Assembly (NCBI GenBank): GCA_013423385.1
Contig: BLZA01000011.1
Span: 309,174 to 373,173 of the forward strand
Length of the DNA stretch: 64,000 nucleotides
Source: Naganishia liquefaciens
Taxonomy: Eukaryota; Basidiomycota; Tremellomycetes; Filobasidiales; Filobasidiaceae
Direction of reading: 5' to 3'
A program made the translations under genes and the position numbers. The notes beneath the pieces are model-generated. The model saw only the letters and a list, made by a program, of their open reading frames with translations, ran no database searches and was not told the DNA's origin. Below, piece by piece: positions 37,056-47,008 of the stretch (its first letter is position 1; each line of letters starts with the position of its first letter).

Positions 37056-38173
37056 TTACCAAAGCGTACATCCGCCATCAATCAGGTGATCGCTCCCGGT
37101 GATATCTAAGCCAAAAGGAATGTCAGTCATCTCTTCGGTGTGACGGATAGTATCACCACATACACGAAGCGGCATCCGACAAGAGGAAGACGACCATTCC
37201 GGCCTGCTCGTCCGGCTGCGACATGCGCCCAAGCGGCACCTGATCCTTCATCTTGGCTTCGAGTGCGCTCTGGTCCTTCTTCATGCCGGCCGTCATATCA
37301 GTGCTGAAAGAGAGCGCGGGATGGAAATCAGTATCAAAGGGATCCATCTTCAGGTATCGGGATTGCCCAACGTACTCAACGTATCCCGGGCAAACGGTGT
37401 TGACACTGATTCCGAGTTCCGACCACTCCATCGCGAGCACCTTGGCGAGCATCGAGACGGCGGCCTTGGAAGGGTTGTAGAAGCACTGCGTCGCGCCCTT
37501 ATTGGCGATCTTGGCCGACATGGCTGATTACAGAATGGCTTGATCAGTATCCCTCGAAGCGGGACATGAGGGGACGCGAGAGGAGGATGCTCACAAGAGA
37601 CAAAGACGATTCGGCCGTTCTGGTAGCCGTGCTCTTTCCAGAGTGCGGCGCATGCCTGGCTGGCGGCGAACACGCCCCAAAAGTTGGTGTCAAATTGCTG
37701 CAGGAAATCATCGTGCGTCATTTCGAGCGCAGGCTTGGATACGCCCTAGTTGGAAACGACAGTCGGTTAAGCTCGAGCACCCCCGCATGGTATTGCTGTC
37801 CCGGGCCGAGGCCGACTCACCACTCCAGCATTCGCGACAAGTCCTCCGACGGGTCCAAGGTCCGCATACACCGAGTGCACAAGCTCGTGCATCGCCTTGG
37901 CATCCGACGTGTCGACCTTGTACGCCTTGGTCTTGACATTGAACTCCTCGGCAATCTTCTCGGCGACTTCCGGCGCTTCCTCGCTGCTGTGGTAGACGAC
38001 GGCGACGTGACCGCCCGCTTGAGCTACTTGTCGGGAAATCGCCAGGCCGATACCTCGATTACCGCCGGTGACGATGATCGCCTGGGGAGATGGGCTTGAG
38101 TAACGGGATGCAAGAGTAAATCGCCAGTGCATACCTTTCCGCTCAAATCAATGTTCCATCCAGTTCCGACCAT
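37056..38173 (-). CDS. Short-chain dehydrogenase/reductase (sorbose/mannitol reductase-like)
   Basis: This is a classical SDR that reduces a sugar or polyol carbonyl with NADPH; the similarity is to the SOU1/mannitol dehydrogenase group. Six exons (38135-38173, 37821-38081, 37595-37745, 37376-37523, 37164-37303, 37056-37105) give 262 residues. Visible motifs are the cofactor loop TGGNRGIG, ANAGV, the catalytic YNPSK (Tyr and Lys), and the PGYVDTDMTAGM stretch after the active site. The last exon supplies ITGSDHLIDGGCTLW, the standard C-terminus. A CRE lies 172 bp upstream. Substrate specificity cannot be read from sequence. Confidence 0.92.
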
Positions 38174-38344
38174 TTTTGCTACTAGTTGGCAAGTTGTTTG
38201 TGTTTGAGAAATCCGTATGGAGACATGTTGAAGATAGTGACATGGCGGCGGACATGATCGATTGGCTATATAACATCCACACGAAGTACAGTATGACGCT
38301 CGTCGACTGAGAACGCTCCTTACCCGCGATCGCTCGATCCGATC

Positions 38345-38352
38345 TGACGTCA
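38345..38352. promoter_or_regulatory. CRE/ATF palindrome TGACGTCA
   Basis: A perfect bZIP palindrome in the 316-bp gap 38174-38489, 172 bp upstream of the SDR start. The rest of the gap holds nothing I recognise. Confidence 0.5.
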
Positions 38353-38489
38353 CGCGAGCGCGTCGCGCACATGATAACCCGGTGACACGCTGGTGACACG
38401 AGCCGCATCGTGCTATTCTGTACATGACAAGCGCATAACCCACGCACGATCCTCCTTTACAACCAGCAACCACCAGATTATAGTATACC

Positions 38490-41429
38490 TTACACTCCTC
38501 CCAACCCCGCTCCCGCATCCCTGTCAATCACGTATCCATCCAAGACTTTCCTCCGCAGCCCGGCCATTATCGGCGGCGCAGAGGCATCGTAAGCCTCAGG
38601 CGCAGACAAACTTCCCGGCCCATTCATCCACAGCTCGTCCCATAATGCCCTATCAATCCTGCTCCGTCGGGCGGGATCCCGTACAAGCAGCTTCGCCACG
38701 ACGCGCTTGACGCCCTCGCTGCCCTTGTCGGCCGGCCAGTCATAAGCGCCCCGCGCGATCCGCATGAGCTGTTTCCGACGCGAGTTTTCATTCGTTTCGG
38801 GCGACCGATAGGCATATCGCTGGGCAAAAGCAGCGCTATGACCCTCGGAGGGCGTGCGGTCGAACGGTAATTCACAGGTGACGAGTGCGAAAAGGATGAC
38901 ACCAACGGCCCAGGCGTCAGTGTCCCGGCCATCGTACGGCATGCCCATGATAATTTCAGGGGCGGCAAAAGATTCCGATCCGCAGCGTGTCTCAAGACGA
39001 GGAGATGCCGGATCGATGAACCGTGCGAGACCAAAGTCGGTAAGCTTGACGAGCCGTGTCGGAAGTGCGTCGACGGGGATCTTGGCATTGGGATCGGATT
39101 GATCCGCCAGACTGAACGGATTGACAGTGAACATGATGTCTTGCTTGCAGCGTCAGGACCAATAGCGAACAGATTCGTGAGGAGACTCACTCTCTAGCTT
39201 GAGATCCCGATGAACAACATTAGCGCAATGCAGCCAATAGACACCGCGGCACAATTCCGTAAACACCCTCCGCAGGAAATCCTCTCCCATGCGTCTATGA
39301 TTACCACGTTGCTGTAACAAGTCAAACAGCTCTCCTCCGGTAACTTGTTCGAGAACAAGACAGTTGAAATACTTGGTCGAAAAGGACGACTTGTATTCAA
39401 CGATTTGCGGATGGCAAATGCGCTGAAACGTCCAAACTTGGTTTGAGCCCAGCGGTAACGAGGGATTCGACTCTCGGCTCACCTTGAGAACAGCAACCTC
39501 TCTCTCAAAACTGATCCGCGTACGATCATTGTCCTTGCAAATCCTCTTGTCCATCATCTTGATAGCCACGACCTCGCACCCAGCCTCGTCTTCCTCTTCA
39601 CCCACGTCCAATGCCTTCTCCTTGCCCTTATTGTTGCTGACCAAGCTGCGAGCAGACCATACTCTACTAAAAGCTCCTTCCCCGAGAATTCGCTCTAGTC
39701 GCCAAGCGCGAGCAGCCACTGGAATCGTTCCTTGGCTTGGATTTTCAGGCTCCAATATATCACCCGGCTTCACGGTGATCGCATCTACAAGCGTATCCTG
39801 TGCTGACCGCTCATTGCAATTCGAGTTCGAGACCTCTCGCGTGAGTCGTTTGTGCGGGCTCAACAGACTGCTGGAAGGGACCTGTAATGGCGAAGTCGCG
39901 GTTTTGTCAGGGCCATCCAGGATGGACGAAGCAGACTCGACGGGGCTGATAGGGAGCGTCGAGCTTGCCGATGACGGATCTTTGGCCATGGTCGGCGAGA
40001 AGGGCATGGTGACGGCGCGTGAGTCTGGTATACCCAGAAGCATTGTACGTAGACTCGATGCGTGATCTGGCGGGTTGAGTCTACTCCCGAACGTTGCGGT
40101 CAGCGGCGACGGTGAAGGCGATACTGTGAAGATATTCACAGACTCTGCTGGCGACGGCATTTCTTGCAGTGGTTTGGAAATGATGGACAGAGTCGAAGGC
40201 GGAGATCTTGGCGGCGGCGGAAGGGCGTGCGATGCATTAAAGATTGCATTGGTTTTGGACGGCCGAGACGACTCGCCGAGACTGCGGGCGCGGTTGACGC
40301 CTGCTGCAGCTAACGCCGCTCGTCTCGCAGACGATGAAGAGAATTCAGAAAATACGGGTTCCCCTTCGAGGAGGGTTGCTCCTGACCCGAGTGTCAATCG
40401 AGGATTTTCTGTTCGCCTAGCGGGACTTGTGCCTAGTCCCAGTCCGGATCGTTGACGGTTACGGGGCGGTAGAAGAGCTGCCGCGGTGGGATCGCCAAAA
40501 ATAGAGTTTCGGCTCGGCGGAGGAGTAGAGTCGCCAGCCTTCGTTCCAGATGAACCGCTTGCAAGACCACTTAAGGTAGGGCAGCTTGACTTGGCATTGA
40601 GTGTCTTGTTAAGAATCTCTGTCTCGCGCAATGGCCGAGGAGGAGTCGGTAGTCCATCGCCGAAGCTGACAGAGAAGAATGCGCTCGTTTTGCTGGCTGC
40701 AGTGCCGGCAGTCGTCTTTCTGTTCCCGGCCATAGTACTTGACTCCCCGGTTTGAGCTATCCCTGATTGCGCGCAAGAGCCAGCGTTATGCTCAAACACG
40801 CTTTGACTCCCCGGTCTATCGTCTTGCAGTGGCATAGGCGACGGAAGAGGTAGAGGGCTTTCCGGTCGTGCATCCATGGTCTCTTCCCATCCGAGGCCAG
40901 ACAACGATGGCCCCATGGAATGCGGCGGGTTATAGTTGTTGTCAAGGGTGATTATCTGCCGTTTCGATTCCCGTCCATTGAGTCCGATGGATGTATGGGG
41001 TGCTGCGAAGCCATGTTGGGATGAATTGAACTCTCTCACCCCCACCTCGCCCTCCACTTCGTCACGCTCCAAGGGGATCGAGGATATTGACGGATAGGTG
41101 CGAAGACCAGTATGATCAGAGACGGTCTGCGCTCGGGCGCGAGATGATGTCACCGAGCTGCTTCGGCGATGCGTCGGACCGGCGAATTCGCTGAGGACAT
41201 GGGGAGTGGATGATTCGTTCGAAATCGGTTCTTCTTGATGTCTTTGTGGAAGCTTGAGATGCATCCTTGCTCCGGAGAGGTGACTCGCTGAGCCCAAGTT
41301 CTGTCTCGGTAAATCCGCAGCCGATATGTCGACAGAAACAAAGCCATTGGACATGGCAGAGCGTGTACTGATCCCTTCCGAATGTGTTGGGAACTTGATC
41401 CCAGGACCGGGAACCACCGATGTGACCAT
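38490..41429 (-). CDS. Serine/threonine protein kinase, PRR1-like
   Basis: Three exons (39483-41429, 39191-39422, 38490-39139) give 942 residues. Residues 1-570 are Ser/Pro-rich and probably disordered. The kinase domain follows: P-loop LGEGAFSRVW, catalytic Lys in VAIKMM, HRDLKLENIM, DFGLARF, and an activation segment RCGSESFAAPEIIMGMPYDG. This CGSExxxxPEI form with MGxPYDGR resembles yeast PRR1 within the CAMK-like group. Acidic residues and KGKEKALDVGEEEDE form an insert after the P-loop. The first intron (39423-39482) is 60 nt with no in-frame stop, so retention would add 20 residues before helix C. All catalytic residues are present, so it should be active; its target is unknown. Confidence 0.9.
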
Positions 41430-42398
41430 TGGAACGTGCGTTTCCGCAAAGTCTATCGGAAAATCGCTGTCAGCCGCGACGTTGAGGTAGAAATGTCGTG
41501 TTAACTCGCAGGCTTGAGATTCTCACTCGGCCTACAGTGCTGCTATCGTCTGATTTGACTCTCGCGCGTTCCTGTCCGACGCGCTGTACGAATGACTTGC
41601 GGAAATAACGGTGATGATGAGACGCGTTATCGGCGGAGTTATTCAGACTCCCCCTCTGACCGAATCTGGGCGCGAATGAAGGATACTCGAGGACTGGACT
41701 TGACGACCCAGCGCAGCGGTCCAGATGACACCCTGGCGATGCCGCAGTAGACGCAGCGGTTGTCGGTGAGGTTACGCGAGCACAAGGTGGGTGACTCGGC
41801 TTGTTTCAGCAGCCATGCATGCCCTTTGAGCGATCGAATGCCCGCGGAAATGTAGCGCACATGAGGGCGAGACCCCGGAGGCGCAGCAGCGAGGCGTTGA
41901 TTCAGGGATCTTCCCCATCATGTAACTACGGTCCCCCTCTGCCCCATGCCCATCACTTGCGACAATGCTCGCACGGGCTATTCAGCTGGAAAATCGCAGG
42001 CAAGGCTGATCCGATCAACCCAAGAAAATGCCATCTTGATCTTGTCATTATTCGGGATATGCCATATCTAGACTAACTCGACTCGGGAATCAGATCCCTA
42101 CCTACCACACCGAGTCTTGGGAGAACACTCGACAAAAGCATTTTGATGTGACTTGGACGCTCTGTCACTCCTGAAGCTTTACTCAGTCGTCATCCTCCTG
42201 CGCTACTCTTCACCGATAGTAGCCAATCGAGTTCTCATTCCCCGTCCCCGGCTCTGCTTTTGGTTGCAATGTCGTTTCTCCTCGTTGGCATCATATGAAG
42301 ATGTGTATCTCCACAGGAAACGCGTCTTGGGTCTTTTGGAGAGCCATCTTTCCGATTCTTTCCATGGTGAGCGAATCTTGCAGAAAACCAGTTATCTT
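41430..42398. other. Intergenic, kinase upstream region
   Basis: A 969-bp gap between the kinase start and the aldo-keto reductase stop. Short frames such as 41801-42076 plus are not recognisable. It probably holds a long kinase leader. Confidence 0.45.
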
Positions 42399-43718
42399 TC
42401 AGCTTTTCCAAATCACAACATGTTCATTCAGGCTCTCATTCAGAGCCATGAGACCCGTGATATTGTTCGCCTACGTGTCCATCCACCCGTCCTATCGAGC
42501 AAGGGGTACATGGGTGAATATATATATGAGCCGTTCGCAACCAAGACTTACATACACCCTCTGGTGCTTTCCGCTTCGGCCCGCAGACGTGATAGACTGC
42601 ATCTGAGACTCCGACAGCGGTTCCATCTCCTCGAGCGCATGAATCTGGCCTCGAAGTCTTTCGCTGCGTAACGATGTCGTGAGGACAATCCCACCGCAAG
42701 TCACTTGATGAGCCCATTTCAGGAGGACTTGATCTTCCGTCGAGCCAATCTGTGCAGCAATCTCGCGGACGACCGGGTCGACGGGTCCTCCCGGGAAATG
42801 AGTAAGCGGCGCGAGTGCGGAAAAGACTGCAATGGTGATTCCCTTGGCTTTGCAATACTCAATCAGAGGCAGTCCGGCCCCAATCATGTATGGCTGGACC
42901 TCGATCTAAGGTTAGACGAATCGCAATCTTTAGACACTAGCGTGGACCGCACTGTAAGCGGGAAGAGTTGTCTGCTCACTTGGTTGACAGCGGGGATGAC
43001 CTAGGTGACTCATTAGTGCTCAGTTGTCGTTGCAAGGGCGTAGAATGTGAGATAGCACACTGACTCTTGCCGTCTTCAACGTTTCCTCTAAATCAGAGAT
43101 CCGATAATTTGAAACGCCAATGGATCGTGCCTTGCCTTCGGCTTGGAGTGTCTCCATTTCTTGCCAGGCCTTTCCCAATCCCAGGTGTTTGACAAACTAG
43201 TGATTCAAGAAAAGGGGATGCGTCAGTAATTATCGACTTTACGGCCGGCACCTACGTTTGGATTGTGTATTAGGTACAAGTCTACGTAATTCAGTCCGAG
43301 CTAAAGGGTGAATCGTCATCGCAAGAACAATGATAAAAGAAAGAAAGGCAAACGGGACACCAATCCATCTATAACGCACCGATTCGAGTGTATCTGTCAG
43401 GGCGATGCGAGGTTCGCGTTCGACTGGAAGCGAAAGGAGCCAAAATGTTAACGGTATGGTGTGTTCTGCCCAGCTACCTCGACGCTCACGCTTTGATGTC
43501 ACAAACAGTTCACTCCGATCCCCATCCAGTTTCTTGAGACCTTTACCGATGCCCACCTCATTGTTGTATCTCTCTGCGCAATCAAGGTGCCGCATGTCCG
43601 CCTCTGTAATGGCCATGGTGATCGCGGCAGCTACATCAGGCTTCTTGGCGGTGCCGTATCCGAGGATCGGGATGATGTTGCCGTCGTTGAGCTGAATCGT
43701 CTTGCGGCCTTGAAACAT
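42399..43718 (-). CDS. Aldo-keto reductase
   Basis: This is an NADPH-dependent (alpha/beta)8-barrel reductase of aldehydes and sugars. Seven exons (43490-43718, 43423-43380, 43256-43300, 43065-43196, 42980-43000, 42552-42905, 42399-42470) give 298 residues, normal for the family. The start is MFQGRKTIQLNDGN. Catalytic residues are visible: Asp and Tyr in HLDCAERYNNE, Lys in FVTSKLE and His in DLYLIHNP. GKARSIGVSNYRISDLEETL, VIPAVNQIEVQPY (split over a 21-nt exon) and GGIVLTTSLRSERL (cofactor site) follow. The last exon (ANNITGLMALNES to the stop) is inferred from phase and splice signals and is less sure. The substrate is unknown. Confidence 0.87.
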
Positions 43719-43934
43719 GATGAGAGAATGGTATGAAGACGCAGGAAAACAGTGACTGAATGGGTTGCATGTGCACAATGATATGTCATCAAGTACTGCA
43801 GAGCATAATAGTCGACAACTCCGTCGACTGCCTTTGAAAGGAGGCGGAAGCATGCGACCGACTTGAAAACCTCCTTTGACTACTCGAAACGCCCGACGCA
43901 GCGCGGAACAGTGTCATTCTGGGATCCCGTTCTC

Positions 43935-43986
43935 GCCAGTACTGTGGGTGCATTGTTCCTGCCAGTACTGTGGGTGCATTGTTCCT
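43935..43986. repeat. Perfect 26-bp tandem duplication
   Basis: The 26-bp unit starting GCCAGTACTGTGGGTGCATT occurs twice back to back, without mismatch, about 220-270 bp upstream of the aldo-keto reductase start and just before the next small plus-strand gene. Confidence 0.9.
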
Positions 43987-44034
43987 GGTTCGCCACCTGA
44001 TAGGAGGCGAATATAAGCAAAGTACCCAGGAGGA

Positions 44035-44376
44035 ATGATCCCTGAGCGTCCGCATCTGATCCTATTGAACAGGCTCATTGCATCGTTTCCCGAAACCCAG
44101 CCAACAATTTCAATCGAGAATCAAGAAAACAAGATGTACGCGTATATCGGCTGTGTGCTCGTTGACCGATAACAGGAGAGCTGACTTGTGTTGCTCATAG
44201 ACAGGAGCCCTACTACGCCGCCAAGGTTGGAAGGCAGACTGGAATCTTCCAGACCTGGTCAGGAGAGCCGAACCACGTACACCAACTCTCAACCGATGAT
44301 CTGCCGCGACCCTAGGGATGAGTGTCAACAATGTGTGCAAGGCTACGCTGGGCAAGAGCCTTGGTCTAAGAACTAG
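44035..44376 (+). CDS. Small protein with a partial RNase H1 hybrid-binding domain
   Basis: Three exons (44035-44135, 44201-44257, 44316-44376) with canonical GT/AG borders and matching phases give 72 residues. Residues 35-63 read EPYYAAKVGRQTGIF then QTWDECQQCVQGYAG, which matches the RNase H1 N-terminal RNA:DNA hybrid-binding domain (Pfam Cauli_VI family). It stops where the YKKF..EEA half of the domain would begin. The N-terminal 34 residues (MIPERPHLILLNR) are unassigned. No RNase H catalytic domain follows. It may be a free-standing microprotein or a decayed remnant; intact splice sites in all exons favour expression. It lies divergent from the aldo-keto reductase. Confidence 0.5.
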
Positions 44377-44606
44377 AAACTTTTGCTGATATATCTATGT
44401 CGTGACAGCGCGATCCACAAGAAGTCCAATGACCTTCACGATGCCAGGGCGAGGTCTACACGCGGGAAAGGAGGAAGCGCTCCAAAGCGACGTCCCGCTG
44501 CATGACGGGATCAATTGAGCTGACGGATTTCCGCGTCACTGTATCGTTATCAAGACTTTGTATGGCAAGCGAAGTGCAGCTTTTTCTTTGATGGCATCAC
44601 GCTATC

Positions 44607-46842
44607 CTATTTACCCAATGTGCCCCGGCCGTCCACACCCCATCCGCGCCATATCCGGTCCACGACCCTGAGCTTTCCCTTGCGGCCGAGCTTTGAATTT
44701 TCCAGTAGACGCAAATCATCCATGAACTCCTGATGAGTGGGTCTTAGCAGTCGGACAAAAACATCAGCAAAAAGGTACCCACCTCCTTATGTCTCCTCAA
44801 ACCAGCAGCCCAGGCTCGCATGCCACCGACAGACAAGATCAAAAGACCGCGATCTCGATCTGTCATTTCCTGTTCGACTTTGCCAGTTGTCAAAAGCAGT
44901 CTCTCGATGTCCCTGCAGCAAATTGATTAGCTAGATCGCATGACAACATTGCCAAATTGCCCACCTGATACCACGAACGTATGCCATTCTCCGTGTCTTT
45001 CCCCTCTTTTCACCATTCCACACGCGCCTGACCCAACCACCGATACCGTACAGCACAAGCAATGACGGCGCGAGACCGACGAACGCGAATGTGAGTTGTT
45101 GCGAGCGGAGAAGGTGATCGAGTGACAGGAGGGAGAGCGATAGATCGGTCTGCGAGCGGGAAATTAGTCTCTGATAACGACTCGGCGCAGCGACTGGACC
45201 TGCCTTTGTCTTTTGAACCTGAATCAACAATGTCCGGACAAGGCTGCCCATCAACGCATTCTTCAACGGAGACTGCATGACAGGATTAGCGTTATGATAC
45301 AAAGCTCGAATATCGGACGCACCTTCATTTCCTCTTCATACACTTTCAATACATCCTCCATGTTTCCATGCCGGACTTTATCTCCAAGAGCAGTCAAGGC
45401 ATCACCCTGTAGGTGATAATGATCCTTGCCAAGATCGAGAACCATGCGTTCGAGTGACTGCGTATCAAATCTGAATGAGCAAACGCGAAGCCAAACTGCC
45501 ATTTACCTACCGCTTGATCGCTATCTACCGTTGTCGGCGCCACTCCCAAGCCCTCACCGCCTGTCCGCAGAGTTTTGGTCACATCCATCAATGGCTCCCA
45601 CACCCACCCGATGACCCATCCGCGTATCGTCTCGCCGGCGTTTTGTAATTGCGACCGAATCCACGCTTGATTTTCCAGTGCCTTGCCCGAGGTATATCTC
45701 ACAAGCGGTGGCAGCATAAGTAGTGGGATCCAAAGACGTGTGAGGCGTGACGGTCGACCGTGGATTTGAAGAGGATCTCGCAAGGTGTTGATAAGCGAGG
45801 GAAGCTTCTCCTGCAAAAGTGGCAGCAGAGTTTGAGCGGTCGGTTTTGGCTGTGCTGGAGCGTTTATTGGGCTGGACGGGGGCTGGGCGGCAGGAGCGTT
45901 GTGCGAACGTGACCGCTTTGCCGGAGATGCCGTAACGCCATGGGCGCCCGATAGACTCGAAGGCGGGGAGATTGGCAAGGGCACATCGAGTGCCACGCAG
46001 ACCAAGGCGTAGATCCTCGACGTCTCGGTCACGATCGCCTGTAAATTATCCTCGCTCGCGCTCTTGCTCACGTCCTCCTCCCATCGCGGTCCGTGCGTCG
46101 AGAGGAAACCGATTTTCTCGGCCGCCTCGTCACGCGCAGCCTTGAGCACCTTGAGTGAGGACAAGATTTCCCTTCGTGTAAGGGTGATCGGGTTCGTTAC
46201 CGGCACTGGCAGCGTGCGCAGGGACCCGAGCGAGGTGACGGCCGAGGTCTGGTGGAACAGTTGGGAGACCGAGGGCAAGGCAGGGATGCGTAGCTTGATG
46301 TTACGCAGAGGCCGGGGTACGAGTCGGAGGATCCGAAGGGGAAACGCTAGAGTCCAGGGGTAATGAGCATTTCAACGGCGATTTTGACGGAAAGGATACA
46401 CACATTGGATAAAGTACAGGCTGACGTCGAATCTACTGCCTACAACACCTTCCCACCATACTCTTTCCTGCTCCAGGGCCAAGGCGCCCTCGACGACGGT
46501 ATCAAGCGTCTCACGCCAAAGCACCGTCACGGCTCGCGCCATGATCTCAGCCTCCATGACCTTGTCGATGGCATTGTATCCGGCATTTGCGGTCGTCGCT
46601 TGTACGCGATCCTGCGTCTCGGCAATCGTCTGCAGAACGTGCAGAAGCTTTGCTCGTGTGATCGGTTTGGATGTTGAGAGGTCCCGAAGGGCTGCGCGAA
46701 TGACGGGCGTCAAGGGTGATGCTGGCTGGTCTTCTGCGAGCAAGGCAGCGGGGATCGCGACAGGAATGGTCGAGAGCGCGGTTAGCGAGTGGTTTTGCTC
46801 CTCGAACGCATACGAGGGCGCTGAAGAGCGGAAGAGCGCCAT
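44607..46842 (-). CDS. NCA2: NCA2, mitochondrial ATP synthase expression factor
   Basis: NCA2 is a mitochondrial inner/outer-membrane protein needed for proper expression of the mitochondrial ATP6-ATP8 message. Seven exons (46404-46842, 45511-46346, 45323-45457, 45204-45272, 44965-45149, 44783-44912, 44607-44729) give 638 residues. Recognisable blocks are RLWIPLLMLPPLVRYTSGKA, the GWVWEPLMDV stretch, NALMGSLVRTLLIQVQKTK, LDHLLRSQQLTFAFVGLAPS with a hydrophobic span, and the C-terminal RDIERLL...GLLILSVGGMR and WRGWGVDGRG. The intron at 45150-45203 has a GC donor (GCAGGT) and is 54 nt, in frame and stop-free. It is followed upstream, 167 bp away on the same strand, by another mitochondrial gene. 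Confidence 0.92.
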
Positions 46843-47008
46843 GGTGAATGCGAGCGAGCGGGTGCGACTTGCCCATGCTCTGGCACGATGGCAGTTGGAC
46901 TTTGAATCAACCGAGTGCTCGAGTCCCGCTTTGCGCCCCGCGTATAATCTGAGACACGGCGGAAAAAGGCGCGTCCAACGACGTCATACACGATGCAAGG
47001 CTAGGGCT

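Noticed and set aside
45150-45203. An 18-residue insertion in NCA2
   Set aside because: Explained as a GC-AG intron with a good branch site and acceptor; kept as a finding on splicing, not as a protein insertion.
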